Positions 1 through 9,353 are shown, numbered from the stretch's first letter. The stretch: 64,000 nt of DNA from Methanoregula formicica SMSP (GCF_000327485.1 NC_019943.1:558001-622000), one strand, 5' to 3'. A program made the numbers and translations. Notes: a model not told the origin generated them from the letters alone.

Positions 1-125
1 TTGGTGGCGGTGTCTTCCCCCATCGTTGCATGGTGCTGAACCCTGCAGTAAGGGCCTTGACCTGTAATCTCCGGAGAAAAGAACTGCTCATTATAGTTTT
101 ATACTAAATATTTTCATATTAATGT

Positions 126-383
126 ATGGTTAACAGAGCCCGGATAGCGAAATCGGTTTGTATCCTCAGCTTTCTGGGCATTCTGCTCTTTGGTTTTTAT
201 GCCTTCCTGCTGTCCACTGCCATGTATGCTCCGCCCGAGATGATGGCGCAGGCCGCCGCAAGAAAATCGCAGGAATTTATGCGGATCAGCATCGCCGTCG
301 TGATCCTCGTCGTCGTCTGTATTGCCAGTTATCTCTATGGCAATAAACAGGAAGCTCCCCGGCCTCCAAACGAAGGGATGTGA
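126..383 (+). CDS. small two-helix membrane protein, unknown function
   Basis: The 85-residue product has two hydrophobic segments (about residues 7-30 and 52-70) separated by a short Ala/Gln-rich loop, and a polar Pro-rich tail. I recognise no family. An AT-rich stretch with a TATA-like box (TTTATACTAAATATTTT) lies just upstream, which fits an archaeal promoter with a very short or absent leader and supports this start. The gene converges on the histidine kinase that ends 55 bases downstream. Coding is plausible because of the promoter and the regular helix-loop-helix pattern, but there is no motif to give a function. Confidence 0.6.
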   Translation: MVNRARIAKSVCILSFLGILLFGFYAFLLSTAMYAPPEMMAQAAARKSQEFMRISIAVVILVVVCIASYLYGNKQEAPRPPNEGM

Positions 384-437
384 TCTCCTGAGTGGGGGAT
401 ATTCCGACAAACGGACATTCACCCGCAGATCTTTCTA

Positions 438-1529
438 TTATCCGGGAACGCGCCACGTCTCTTTCGGCACCGTGATCTCGAACACAACGCCCTTTCCGAC
501 CTCACCGGTCTCCCGAATGGCAAGACCGGTGATAGCCAGCACCTCACGGATAAAGAACAGTCCGAAACCGGTATTCTTGCCGTATCCCTGCTCGAAGATC
601 TTCTGTTTCTCATGAGGCGGAATGCCGCACCCGTCATCCCGGTAGCGGATGATGAGGCTCCCGTCCGGGACGGTCTCCGTCTCCACCGCGATGTTCCGGA
701 CCGGTCCCCCGTGCCGGATGCTGTTGTCGATCAGGTTGTAGAACACCCTGCCAAAGAGCGGGTCCGCATAGATCCGGGCATCGTTTGCGGGCAGGTGAAT
801 ATGGATCGACTCCCTCCCGACTGCCGCTGCCGCGTCCCTGACGCACTGGCAGAGCCCCTGCCATTGTGGTGCTTTCACACCGACACTCTGGTAATCTTTC
901 GTGAAGAGGATCTGGTCTTTTATCCTGACGACCTGGTCACGGATACCGGCAGCGAGTTCTTTTGCATCGCGGTCCGTTGTCGTTGCAGCGAGCATATCGC
1001 AGAGCCCGAGGACGCCGGTGATGCTGTTCAACACATCGTGCCGGGTCACGCTGTTCATCATGTTCAGTTTCTGGTTGGTGAGCGCAAGGGCCTTCTCGAG
1101 CCGGGCCTGCTCCGAGATATCGACGATAACGCCGTGGACCCCTGCGATCCGCTTCTCCCCGATGATCGGCGAGGCGTAGATGATGGCCGGGATCTTCCGG
1201 CCGTCGTGAGCAGTGATGCAGCACTCGATATGGCCGCTGGTCACATCCTGCTGGATGCGGGTGAAAAAGGACCTGACTTTCTCCCGGTCGGGCTCGCAGA
1301 CGATATCGAAGATGCCGGCCCGGTCCTCTGCCTGCTCGTCGTAGGCATGCCCGATGATATCGATAGCGCTCCAGTTGAAGAACGTGAACCTGAGATCTTC
1401 ATCAAGCTCGAAGACGATCTGGGGGAGGAGCTCAGCAAGGTCTTCGAACCGGGTATCGCAGTTGGTGTCCGGTTTCCGCTTATGCGTTGGGGGATGGAGG
1501 GGATTATGGTTGTTTTGCATTCGTTTCAT
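438..1529 (-). CDS. PAS-domain sensor histidine kinase (soluble)
   Basis: The protein has one PAS domain (about residues 25-140: LPQIVFELDEDLRFTFFN through GVIVDISE), then a dimerisation helix with the likely phospho-acceptor His in TRHDVLNSITG (about residue 164), then a HATPase domain with the N box NLIDNSIRHG, the G1 box DDGCGIP and the G2 box GFGLFFIREV. No membrane segment is seen, so it should sense something inside the cell. No response regulator lies nearby. I start at the ATG at 1529; an in-frame TTG at 1592 would add 21 residues. Such orphan PAS kinases are numerous in Methanomicrobiales. The signal and partner are unknown. Confidence 0.88.
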   Translation of the reverse strand: MKRMQNNHNPLHPPTHKRKPDTNCDTRFEDLAELLPQIVFELDEDLRFTFFNWSAIDIIGHAYDEQAEDRAGIFDIVCEPDREKVRSFFTRIQQDVTSGHIECCITAHDGRKIPAIIYASPIIGEKRIAGVHGVIVDISEQARLEKALALTNQKLNMMNSVTRHDVLNSITGVLGLCDMLAATTTDRDAKELAAGIRDQVVRIKDQILFTKDYQSVGVKAPQWQGLCQCVRDAAAAVGRESIHIHLPANDARIYADPLFGRVFYNLIDNSIRHGGPVRNIAVETETVPDGSLIIRYRDDGCGIPPHEKQKIFEQGYGKNTGFGLFFIREVLAITGLAIRETGEVGKGVVFEITVPKETWRVPG

Positions 1530-1693
1530 TAAGATGAGCGGAAGCTGTTCATAAACCTCCCGGAAAAGCGTGTTCGACCGGAACTGCGGCAATATGCGGT
1601 TTTTACAATAATTATTTATTATATTGAGCGATCAATAGCTCTCCGGAGCAGGATGCCCGGAGGAGGATGGTCCGCCGGAGGCATCGCTCTGGG

Positions 1694-2809
1694 ATGAATG
1701 ATATGGCAGATTCATTGAGAATTGGGTCATTCAATGTCCAGAATCTTTTCCAGCGTGCAAAAGCCCTCAACTACCAGAACCATGACAATGTAGACAAGGT
1801 ACTCCAGAAGATCCAGGAATTCAAGGACACTATTGAAAAGAACGTGTACACGGACAACGACAAACAGAAAATATTCGAGATGTACACCGGCGAGCTTTGG
1901 AAATTCATAGAAGTGCGGGAGAACCGGGGAAAACTCTTCTCACGGAAGGGCCAGAAGATCACCGGGGTCCAGGCAAACGGAAGAGGGGATGACTGGGACG
2001 GCGAGATAAATTTCAAGCCGGACCCGTTCGACAAACTTACCCGGGAAAACACCGCAAAGGTGATCCGCGATCTGAAGGCGGACGTCCTGTGTATTGTCGA
2101 GGCAGAGGACCGCCCGACCCTCAAAGCGTTCGATGCGCAGATGCTGAAATCGCATTATGCCTGCGACATGCTGATGGACGGGAACGATGACCGGGGGATC
2201 GATGTCGGGCTGTACAGCAAATTCCCCCTCGGAGCGATCCATACCCATATCTTCGATAAAAAGGGACGGAGTGAGATCTTCAGCCGCGATGCCCCCGAGT
2301 ATGAGGTCCGTATCTCCGATAAGCAGTCGCTTGTCATGGTCTGCAACCACCTGAAAAGCAAAGGGTATGACAGCAACAATACCGCCGACAAGCGGAGGAA
2401 AGAACAGGCAGTCGCTGTTGCCGGGATCCTGGCAAAGTACGACCTGCAGCATGACTGGGTCGTGGTTGCCGGTGATTTCAACGACACCCCGGACAGCCCG
2501 CAGCTGGAACCCCTGCTGTCTGTACCGGATCTTTACGATGTCCTCTCACTTCAGTTCGGCAACGATATGGCAAAACGGTGGACCTACCACTACAAGGCGT
2601 TCGAACAGATCGATTACGTCCTGGTCTCAAAACCCCTAAAAGACCGGTTCGTGAAGGCAGGGGTTGTCCGGAACGGGATGTACAACCTCGAGAAGATGAC
2701 AAAAGGTTCCGGAGGAAAAGTTCCTGTTGAGACAGAATACCCCTCGGTCACGAAATGGTCGGATGCAGCGTCGGACCACGGGGCCGTGTGGGCAGATTTC
2801 AGGTTGTGA
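1694..2809 (+). CDS. endonuclease/exonuclease/phosphatase-fold protein
   Basis: The protein shows the hallmarks of the EEP superfamily (DNase I-like fold): SFNVQNLF near the N-terminus, CIVEAED for the catalytic acidic residue, CNHLKSKG, GDFNDTPDSP and the C-terminal SDHGAVWADF. These place the metal ligands and catalytic His expected of a metal-dependent phosphodiesterase or nuclease. No signal peptide is evident. An in-frame ATG at 1667 adds nine basic residues, but a GGAGG stands about 10 bases before the ATG at 1694, so I prefer that start. The substrate (DNA, RNA, lipid or sugar phosphate) cannot be told. It is transcribed away from the histidine kinase across an AT-rich gap. Confidence 0.85.
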   Translation: MNDMADSLRIGSFNVQNLFQRAKALNYQNHDNVDKVLQKIQEFKDTIEKNVYTDNDKQKIFEMYTGELWKFIEVRENRGKLFSRKGQKITGVQANGRGDDWDGEINFKPDPFDKLTRENTAKVIRDLKADVLCIVEAEDRPTLKAFDAQMLKSHYACDMLMDGNDDRGIDVGLYSKFPLGAIHTHIFDKKGRSEIFSRDAPEYEVRISDKQSLVMVCNHLKSKGYDSNNTADKRRKEQAVAVAGILAKYDLQHDWVVVAGDFNDTPDSPQLEPLLSVPDLYDVLSLQFGNDMAKRWTYHYKAFEQIDYVLVSKPLKDRFVKAGVVRNGMYNLEKMTKGSGGKVPVETEYPSVTKWSDAASDHGAVWADFRL

Positions 2810-2869
2810 GGATCGGTTTCGGGTAGCAGGGGCGGGGCCTGTAATCCCGGCCCCTGATATCGATCCCCG

Positions 2870-3322
2870 TTATCCGGAATTCGCGTCGAAGATCTCCTTT
2901 CGCGAGAAGACGTAGATGGCAAGGAAGATGAGCGGGATGATGAGCACCGCGAGCGCCCAAGTCAGCGGACGCCACGTGACAACATCGCCAAGAATGGATT
3001 CCTTTTCGAACTTCTCCCCTGCATGCAACGTCTGGGCATCGTAATAGACGAGCAGGGCGGAGAAGACTCCGGCAATGGCGAGCATCTTCAGGTCGACAAG
3101 GCAGAAGAGACCGGCCAGGAGCAGGAGGATAAGGAGGAAGTTCTCCTGGTACGCCGGGCGTGAGTCGGCCGTGGCTGTAACAGGTGGCGCAGCCGGGTGA
3201 GGAGATGGCTTATCCGGCACCTGGCACGTGTCGCCCGGATTGGGAAAGGTCCTGGTCTTATGAGTCGGTCCATGCGGGCATAACCCGAGCCAGCCCCGGA
3301 TCACCTCTGTTACCCTCGTCAT
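2870..3322 (-). CDS. small membrane protein with WLGLCP N-terminal motif (last gene of operon A)
   Basis: The 150-residue product begins MTRVTEVIRGWLGLCP, the motif shared by seven proteins in this region, followed by a Pro/Thr-rich linker (about residues 17-60) and three hydrophobic segments. The start is fixed by an ATGA overlap with the stop codon of the gene before it. A longer reading frame exists upstream but would run into that gene. It is the fifth membrane protein after the HTH regulator at 7773-8222. Its first 14 residues are nearly identical to those of the second gene of operon B (10461-11054), which links the two operons. Function unknown. Confidence 0.75.
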   Translation of the reverse strand: MTRVTEVIRGWLGLCPHGPTHKTRTFPNPGDTCQVPDKPSPHPAAPPVTATADSRPAYQENFLLILLLLAGLFCLVDLKMLAIAGVFSALLVYYDAQTLHAGEKFEKESILGDVVTWRPLTWALAVLIIPLIFLAIYVFSRKEIFDANSG

Positions 3323-4434
3323 CGCGCAGGCTCCGCAAGGGGGGATGGTGTGGTCTCCTGTTTGGCTTGGTGGGAACCCGTTCTCCCCCACGCGTACAAG
3401 TCCGTAACGGCAATCCCCAGCACGGTCGAGCCTGCCGCCATCAGCATCCCGCAGGCAAGGAGGAACCCGTAGCAGGCCCCCGTCATCAGTACCAGTCCCC
3501 GGGATTCCTGGAGGAAGAAGTCGTAGTCGTTGTTGAGCAGGGCCGGTGACTGGCCGATCAGGAGTCCGATGGCAGCGACAGCGAGGATGATTGCCCCGAA
3601 AACGAGGGCACAGCCCAGCAGCTCGCGCCAGGTCTTCTTCATGAGCCGGACCGAGCCGGCAAAGGCTGAAAGGAGCCCCTTCTTCTCCAGCACGATGACC
3701 GGGACAACGTACAGGGCCAGCAGGAAGAGGACGGTGTTTGCGACCAGGATCCGGAACGAGAAGAAGAGCGAGGTGAAGATCCCGTTCGGGGCAAAGTAGT
3801 ACGCATAGGGCAGCCAGAACATCGCGTGCGATATGGCAGACACGATCGTTCCGGTGAACTGGTTCTGGGACGCGATCTCCAGGAGGACCGTTGTCACGAA
3901 TGCCATGGTAAGAGAAAGAGCCGCAAGCGAACCGGCGTGTCTTCCGGACTCACCGAATGCACGGCGAACAGTGATCGGGATGGCAGCATTCCGGGCGTTC
4001 CGGTAGCGGACAAGGGCTGCCAGCAGGAGGGTGAAGCCTGAAAGGCAGACTGCTTCAATCACGAAAAGCCGCAGGTCAAAGACGATCAGGTAGGAATCGC
4101 CGAGCTGGATGGTGATAAGGTTCGACACGGCGTAGGAGGTATCGATGTGAGACAGGTTCCACTGTTCTGCCAGTACCAGGAAGAGGATCACGAGACCTGA
4201 AAGAAACGAGAACCCAAGCAGCCGCTTCTCGCTGAAGAGGGCCCTGATGCTTGCCATTGCGATGCCGATCCCGTTCCGGATCCGGCCCTGGCGCCCGGCA
4301 GATCCTCCGGCATCCGACTGGACTGACCGGATCTCTCCCGGATCCCCCAGCAGCACTGCTGAAGCGGTATGCAGCGCAGGGGTTTTCCGGCAGAGTCCCA
4401 GCCAGCAGTCTGCAAGGGTGGAAGTGAGGGTCAT
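3319..4434 (-). CDS. multi-pass membrane protein with WLGLC N-terminal motif (operon A)
   Basis: The 371-residue product starts MTLTSTLADCWLGLCRKTP, then a variable linker to about residue 60, then about six hydrophobic segments. The first of these follows an amphipathic stretch (GIGIAMASIRALFSEKRLL) that resembles the start of the lone membrane protein at 16800-17648, so I place both in one broad family of archaeal multi-pass proteins (DUF6159-like; tentative). A conserved internal block PVIVLEKKGLLSAFAGSVRLMKKTWREL is matched in the three neighbours upstream. It overlaps the neighbours on both sides by four bases (ATGA), so translation is probably coupled. Function unknown. Confidence 0.78.
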   Translation of the reverse strand: MTLTSTLADCWLGLCRKTPALHTASAVLLGDPGEIRSVQSDAGGSAGRQGRIRNGIGIAMASIRALFSEKRLLGFSFLSGLVILFLVLAEQWNLSHIDTSYAVSNLITIQLGDSYLIVFDLRLFVIEAVCLSGFTLLLAALVRYRNARNAAIPITVRRAFGESGRHAGSLAALSLTMAFVTTVLLEIASQNQFTGTIVSAISHAMFWLPYAYYFAPNGIFTSLFFSFRILVANTVLFLLALYVVPVIVLEKKGLLSAFAGSVRLMKKTWRELLGCALVFGAIILAVAAIGLLIGQSPALLNNDYDFFLQESRGLVLMTGACYGFLLACGMLMAAGSTVLGIAVTDLYAWGRTGSHQAKQETTPSPLAEPAR

Positions 4435-5591
4435 TGACCGCTCTCCCGCATCTTTGCATTCCGGTACATCTCCAGCGCAGCGATCCCGCCGACCGTTGCC
4501 GCGATTACCACGAGGCTGGTGAGGGCAAGGACGTACAGGAGGCCGGCAGCCAGCCACTCAGCAGGCGGGGGCCAATAATCAACCGCGATATTCCCCCCGG
4601 CTACTACCGGAAAGATGAGTGACAGGAACATGGCAGCGGATACGACAATCCCGAGGCCGAGAAGGCAGGCGGCTACTTCACCCCAGCCCCTCCTCATCAG
4701 GGTGAACGATCCCATTATCGCTCCCTTCAGGCTTGTCTCCTCAAGTACGATAAGGGGAACGACAAACAGGGTCAGGACGAACAGGAGTACGTTGATTGCT
4801 GAAAGGATGAGGGTGTCCCAGAGCCCGGAGTAGAGGAGCCAGTTGATATCGAACTTACCCCCGAAGAAGATAGTATTCCCGAGATTCGGGTTGATGACGT
4901 AGTTGAAGGGGTTCTGGTGGAGTGCGTGGTCAAGAATTTGCACGATGCTTACGCTCAGCAAATAGGAATTATAGTAACCAACGAAGAGCACGATGATGCC
5001 TGCGAGCGCCATAACAACGGACCACCCCGCGAGAGGTCGCAGGTATTTTCTGGCCATCCCAAGTCCATGAAAGAATGAGACCGGGCCGCCTTTCTTTGAT
5101 GTGAGGCTCAGGACAAGGCCTGCGAGTAACACTACCAGGCAGAAGATCATGGGAAGCTCGACAACAAATGCAAAAACAAGCGATGTGAGTGTGCTGGCAT
5201 AATTCTGATAAAACGTCGGACAGACCAGGGTAATCCAGGGATCGACAACGAACCGCCATTCGGTAATGGAAGAATTGATGACGAAGTTCAATTCAGGCGA
5301 TGACGACAATTCGCGGATCACTCCGTGGAGGAGAGACTGCCCGGCCAACACAAGCGCGACAAGGAGCGAGAACCAAAGGAGCTGCGGGTTCCGGATCAGC
5401 GTCTTCGTGCCTGACAGTGCGGCCCCAATCCCCATCCGTACCGCGCCTGTCCCTCCTCCGCCCCCGCCACCCGGCTGGCCCTCATGAACGGGCTCGGGCT
5501 GATCGCGGATGACTGTTTGCGATGCACGGACTCGCGGGGCCCTCCGGCAGAGGCCAAGCCAGCAGTCGGCAAGGGTGGAAACGAGGGTCAT
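4431..5591 (-). CDS. multi-pass membrane protein with WLGLC N-terminal motif (operon A)
   Basis: The 386-residue product starts MTLVSTLADCWLGLCRRAP, almost the same first 15 residues as the next gene. A linker with a run of glycines (about residues 41-48) leads to a membrane domain with about six hydrophobic segments. The block PLIVLEETSLKGAIMGSFTL corresponds to the PVIVLE block of its paralogues, and the C-terminus ends with a cytoplasmic-looking tail (GGIAALEMYRNAKMRESGQ) that is nearly the same as in the gene at 5591-6688. Its start codon overlaps the preceding stop codon by one base (TAATG). The close similarity shows recent tandem duplication. Confidence 0.78.
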   Translation of the reverse strand: MTLVSTLADCWLGLCRRAPRVRASQTVIRDQPEPVHEGQPGGGGGGGTGAVRMGIGAALSGTKTLIRNPQLLWFSLLVALVLAGQSLLHGVIRELSSSPELNFVINSSITEWRFVVDPWITLVCPTFYQNYASTLTSLVFAFVVELPMIFCLVVLLAGLVLSLTSKKGGPVSFFHGLGMARKYLRPLAGWSVVMALAGIIVLFVGYYNSYLLSVSIVQILDHALHQNPFNYVINPNLGNTIFFGGKFDINWLLYSGLWDTLILSAINVLLFVLTLFVVPLIVLEETSLKGAIMGSFTLMRRGWGEVAACLLGLGIVVSAAMFLSLIFPVVAGGNIAVDYWPPPAEWLAAGLLYVLALTSLVVIAATVGGIAALEMYRNAKMRESGQ

Positions 5592-6688
5592 TATTGCGCG
5601 CTCTCCCGCGCCTTCGTATCTCGATACATCTCCAGCGCAGCGATCCCGCCGATGGTTACAACAACCAATGCAAACGCCACGAGTGCAAGATTGTAGAGCA
5701 CGGCAACCGTGATCCAGCCAACGGTGGGATGGAACATCACGGTCACATAGGGATTTACAATCCCGGACGCAGCCTGGACGATCAGGTGCGTCAGGAACAC
5801 ACCGAAGAGGACAATCCCAAGGAATACAGCACAGGTGACGGCCTCTGCCCCGATCTTTTTCATCAGGGCAAACGATCCCGCGACAGCTTCCCTGAGAGTT
5901 TTCTGTTCAAGTACGATGAGAGGCACGACAAACGGCGTCAGTATGAACAGGAACAGGCTGACAACAATGAAGTTTGCGGTTCTCATGAACCCGAAAGGAT
6001 AGATCAATAGTAACAGCGATCGTCCCCCATAGCCCGGGATCTCGGTCAACATGGCCCAGTCAAGTGTCCAGTTGAAGGGGAACTGGGTGATCGTACTGGT
6101 AACGAAAGTAACGGGCCCAAAGATATTGAGGAACCGGAACTCCGGAGGCAGCCCGGTAAAAAGACCAAACCAGATACGGAAGAGCAGGATGCCTGCAAGT
6201 GCCAGAATTATCGACCACAGGAAGAGTGGTTTCCAGTATTTTTTTGCTCCAGCGAGCCCCTCAAAAAACGGTGCAGCCCCTTCTTTCATTGAAGAGAGGC
6301 TTAAGAAAAGACCCGCCAGCAGAAGCACCAGGCAGAACAGTGTTGCAAAGCCGAGGAAAAAGTCCTGGGCATATAATCCGATGATATCCGGTTGCAGGGT
6401 CTTGTTGATATACCAGAGCGCCCCTTCAGCAACAGCATTTCCGGCCAGCACCAGCCCGGTAAAAAGCCCGAACCAGAGGAGCTGCCGGTTCCGGTTCAGC
6501 GTCCTCATACCGGAGAATGCTGCCCCGATCCCCCGGCGAATTGCGCCCGATCCCCCGCTTCCTCCATCCGGGAGTCCCTCATGGGCGTTTTCGGGCAGGT
6601 GGACAAAATCTGCCTGCAATGTCCGGACCACCGGTGGTTTCCGGCACAGGCCGAACCAGCTCTCGGCAATTTCCGCTAACCGGGTCAT
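5591..6688 (-). CDS. multi-pass membrane protein with WFGLC N-terminal motif (operon A)
   Basis: The 365-residue product starts MTRLAEIAESWFGLCRKPP. After a Gly/Ser-rich linker it has about six hydrophobic segments, with the paralogue block PLIVLEQKTLREAVAGSFAL, and it ends GGIAALEMYRDTKARESAQ, matching the gene at 4431-5591. The ATG at 6688 overlaps the stop of the gene before it; an upstream in-frame extension is rejected because it would read through that gene. All proteins of this operon share an order of motif, linker, amphipathic helix, membrane domain. I infer that the N-terminal motif is a docking or anchoring element; this is not shown by the sequence alone. Confidence 0.78.
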   Translation of the reverse strand: MTRLAEIAESWFGLCRKPPVVRTLQADFVHLPENAHEGLPDGGSGGSGAIRRGIGAAFSGMRTLNRNRQLLWFGLFTGLVLAGNAVAEGALWYINKTLQPDIIGLYAQDFFLGFATLFCLVLLLAGLFLSLSSMKEGAAPFFEGLAGAKKYWKPLFLWSIILALAGILLFRIWFGLFTGLPPEFRFLNIFGPVTFVTSTITQFPFNWTLDWAMLTEIPGYGGRSLLLLIYPFGFMRTANFIVVSLFLFILTPFVVPLIVLEQKTLREAVAGSFALMKKIGAEAVTCAVFLGIVLFGVFLTHLIVQAASGIVNPYVTVMFHPTVGWITVAVLYNLALVAFALVVVTIGGIAALEMYRDTKARESAQ

Positions 6689-7776
6689 GAGGCAGGCTCC
6701 GGTTGTTTCCTGTTCCCTTCCGGTATCCCGGACTCCTTCCCGCTCTTTCCGACCCGGTAGAGATCCACTATTGCAACACCCACAGCCATAGAGCATACCG
6801 CTATCAGGACCGCGAAGCAGAACAGGACGATTTCATAACCAAGTGCCACGATGGGAATCAGGCCTTGGGAGTACCAGAATACAGGATCGTAGTTGTAGTG
6901 TAAAAGTAACTGGTTCATTACCAGCGATATGGCCCCGGCCAGGAGGACAAGTGCCCCATAAACAAGGATGCAGCCAAGTATTTCACGCCGGGTCTTCCGT
7001 ATGAGGGTTATCGATCCTCCAAGGGCGGAAACCAGCCCCTTATTCTCCAGTACGATGACTGGCACTACATAGGGTACCGCCAGGAACAGGATGATGGTAA
7101 TGCACAGGATAACACTCATGAACCAAAAGGTAATCGATAACCCGAGCGAATCAGGGAGGAACCAGGTATAGGGCATGAAGATATCCATCACCTGGATGGA
7201 AATATCGGCCAGATTATCGCTCGTAACAACCACAATCAGGATTGTGCCGGCAAGAGCCATTGCAATGGACAGGGCTGCAAGCGGGCCTGCATGGGCGCGG
7301 GCCCCAGATAATCCCTCACGGATGGTGACCGGGTGCTCAGTACGAATCAGGTTCCGGTACCTGATGAGACCTGCCATCAGGAATGTGAAACAGAAGAGGC
7401 AGAATGCCAGGATCGGGATGAGTCTTGGGTCAAACCACAGGATGAAATCTCCAAGGGGGATACTGATAAGGAAGGGGTCGTAATACACGTTGCCTCTGGT
7501 CCAGTACATCAGGGTGAAAAGGAAGGACATCAGGAGCCCGGAGATGAGTGAGAACCAGAGCATTTGTCGCTCCCTCACCATCGTCTTCAGGCTTCCTGCA
7601 GCGATTCTGATTCCCTGTCGGATCCTGCCAGAACGATCGGCGGGTCCATTGCCATCCGGCTGTGCGGGATGAATGGTTTCTGAAGAGGCCATGAGAACTG
7701 CCGGTGCTGTATGGAAGGCCGGTGTTTTCGGGCACAGGCCCAGCCACCAGTCTGCGATAGAGGAAATGAGATTCAT
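6685..7776 (-). CDS. multi-pass membrane protein with WLGLCP N-terminal motif (first membrane gene of operon A)
   Basis: The 363-residue product starts MNLISSIADWWLGLCPKTP. The linker (about residues 20-60) resembles that of the gene at 3319-4434 (FHTAPAVL against LHTASAVL). About six hydrophobic segments follow, with the block PVIVLENKGLVSALGGSITL. Its start codon overlaps the stop codon of the regulator gene (ATGA at 7773-7776), so it is almost certainly made from the regulator's transcript. That couples the level of this protein to a regulator that should bind its own promoter. Function unknown. Confidence 0.78.
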   Translation of the reverse strand: MNLISSIADWWLGLCPKTPAFHTAPAVLMASSETIHPAQPDGNGPADRSGRIRQGIRIAAGSLKTMVRERQMLWFSLISGLLMSFLFTLMYWTRGNVYYDPFLISIPLGDFILWFDPRLIPILAFCLFCFTFLMAGLIRYRNLIRTEHPVTIREGLSGARAHAGPLAALSIAMALAGTILIVVVTSDNLADISIQVMDIFMPYTWFLPDSLGLSITFWFMSVILCITIILFLAVPYVVPVIVLENKGLVSALGGSITLIRKTRREILGCILVYGALVLLAGAISLVMNQLLLHYNYDPVFWYSQGLIPIVALGYEIVLFCFAVLIAVCSMAVGVAIVDLYRVGKSGKESGIPEGNRKQPEPAS

Positions 7777-8222
7777 CCGCTCAATCCCCGGATTTTTGAG
7801 AGCAGTTCCTCGGCCATCTTTGTCGGATCGGCAGTCTTCTCGATTTTTATCCCCAATTCGGAGGCAAAGTCCCAGATGAACTCGATGCACTGGGTGTACT
7901 CATCACAAGCCCCGCAGTCGCCGTCATGTTCGTACCAGACCTGCATGCCGTGCTTCTCCGAGACGAAGATGTAAGCATTGGTCTGGAACGGGATGGATTT
8001 GCCAAAAAGGACCCCGCGCTGAACATCGATCTTCTCGATCTGGATCCGGTTTGCGTGGGCCATCTCCCGTAGCGAGGCATCGATCTTCTCGTCCATCACG
8101 CGGAGTGCCTGGGATACCCCCTGCCGGGTGATCCCCAGCAGGTTTGCAATCGTGACATTCTGCATCCCATTGCGACGCATCTTCCAGAACCCGAACTGTT
8201 TCTCATTCGTGGGCAGGAACAT
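7773..8222 (-). CDS. HTH transcriptional regulator with C-terminal CxxC...C domain (operon A)
   Basis: The 149-residue product begins MFLPTNEKQFGFW. Residues 18-45 form a clear helix-turn-helix (VTIANLLGITRQGVSQAL). The C-terminal half carries IFVSEKHGMQVWYEHD and a cysteine motif CGACDEYTQC, which could bind a metal or act as a thiol switch. I choose the ATG at 8222 rather than the upstream in-frame ATG at 8240: the paralogue at 11051-11500 aligns from MFL, and the upstream ATG lies inside the palindromic operator between TATA box and start. The overall layout recalls the Tfx family of archaeal regulators, but that assignment is weak. It should repress its own operon. Confidence 0.8.
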   Translation of the reverse strand: MFLPTNEKQFGFWKMRRNGMQNVTIANLLGITRQGVSQALRVMDEKIDASLREMAHANRIQIEKIDVQRGVLFGKSIPFQTNAYIFVSEKHGMQVWYEHDGDCGACDEYTQCIEFIWDFASELGIKIEKTADPTKMAEELLSKIRGLSG

Positions 8223-8254
8223 ATGTAAATGTATTGACATTTACAATATAAAAA
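8222..8254 (-). promoter_or_regulatory. promoter and palindromic operator of operon A
   Basis: Perfect inverted repeat at 8224-8245: half-sites TGTAAATGT and ACATTTACA with a 4-base spacer. It sits one base before the ATG of the regulator (8222). A TATA-like box (TTTATATT on the minus strand) lies at about 8246-8253, which puts the expected transcription start at or next to the ATG, so the mRNA is probably leaderless and the operator fills the space between TATA box and start. A protein bound here would block transcription. The same arrangement is found at 9355 and 11502. Confidence 0.8.
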
Positions 8255-8393
8255 CATTGGGAATTTGTGGCCGGGGTTTTCCGGCAGGAGGAAAAAAGAA
8301 GGAATGGACTGCCCGCCACCGGTGGTTGCGACCTGTGGATTCAAGCCCGGATGCCGGATGCGGCGAACCGTGACGGGCTGGCGGGGCCTGCTG

Positions 8394-9353
8394 TTATGCC
8401 GGGGTGGTTACAATCGGTTGTGCCCGCAGGGTAGTGTCAGTTTCACCCACGCTGAACGCTACGATTGCATGGGTGTCCCGTGCTAAGGTCTCATTCCGGT
8501 GTTCATTCTCACTTAGTGCGAAGACCAGCGCCTCTGCTGCATCCTTCCCCTGCAGGCTGCCCGGCCCCCTGACCTTAAAGATGTTTATCGTCGTATTGTC
8601 CTCCATTCCGGTGACATATTCTCCGTTAAAGGTGAAGTCAAACCGGTTGTCCGCCATCGAATGCTCCGCTATGAGGTAGTAGTCACCCGGGGCGAGTTTT
8701 TTGGAGAACTCTGCATCGGCAGTGAACGTGTAGAGTGCCTCTTTGTCGACCGGGACGGTTATGAGGGAGAAGAAGTTATTGCCGAGGATCCAGAGCTGGA
8801 CTGCGGACGGGTCACCTTCTGCATAGCCGTTGACCGTGAATGGCTGTCCTTTCAGGAAATGCTTCGGGGAGATAGCGGTCATAAGGAAGGGTTTTTTGTA
8901 GATGATACTGACCGTACCATACGTTGTCAGGTCATTGAACTGGTCTTTTGTTTCCGGCTTTGTCACTGCATATACTGTATACGACCCGGCATCCAGTCTG
9001 AGATCAGACGTATACCAGGTATATTCCCATGTCTTATCCGGCTTGGTTTTTACCCGGGTGAATGAATCGGGATTCCCGCTGACCGTATCTTGATTTGGGG
9101 AAGCAAGGTTTCCCCCGTTATCTGGGAGGTTGGGTCCGGTTATGAAGAGGTATGTGGAATCCGAATCGGTGTTCATCCCGCTAAAGACCACTTTTTCCCC
9201 CATATAATAGGACTGATCGCCTTTTGCCACGATAGTGACGAGCGGCTTCTCCGCAGATACGGGAGACAATGACAATACGACTGCACCTGCTAAGATGAGC
9301 AGCAGGGCCATCTTCCAGAACCCGTACGGGTTGTTGCTGGCTGGTTTTGACAT
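8394..9353 (-). CDS. secreted surface-type protein, DUF3821-like
   Basis: The 319-residue product has a signal peptide or anchor (residues about 12-34, KMALLLILAGAVVLSLSPVSA). The rest is beta-rich, with KGDQSYYMGEKVVFSG and a second module starting ISPKHFLKGQPFTVNGYAEG, a pattern I associate with DUF3821 surface proteins of Methanomicrobiales. The C-terminal membrane anchor usual for such proteins is not seen; the protein stops after TLRAQPIVTTPA. I start at 9353 because the operator occupies the region upstream. Its promoter and first coding bases match those of the regulator gene at 7773-8222 (shared GFWKM), so it appears to have captured that promoter and to be in the same regulon. Confidence 0.75.
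   Translation of the reverse strand: MSKPASNNPYGFWKMALLLILAGAVVLSLSPVSAEKPLVTIVAKGDQSYYMGEKVVFSGMNTDSDSTYLFITGPNLPDNGGNLASPNQDTVSGNPDSFTRVKTKPDKTWEYTWYTSDLRLDAGSYTVYAVTKPETKDQFNDLTTYGTVSIIYKKPFLMTAISPKHFLKGQPFTVNGYAEGDPSAVQLWILGNNFFSLITVPVDKEALYTFTADAEFSKKLAPGDYYLIAEHSMADNRFDFTFNGEYVTGMEDNTTINIFKVRGPGSLQGKDAAEALVFALSENEHRNETLARDTHAIVAFSVGETDTTLRAQPIVTTPA

Noticed and set aside
612-1532. 306-residue open frame on the plus strand
   Set aside because: Antisense to the histidine kinase, which has all catalytic boxes.
8223-8240. Upstream ATG (MSIHLHM) as start of the regulator and of the surface protein
   Set aside because: This ATG and its codons are inside the palindromic operator between TATA box and start. 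The paralogue aligns only from MFL, so the second ATG is preferred in both cases.
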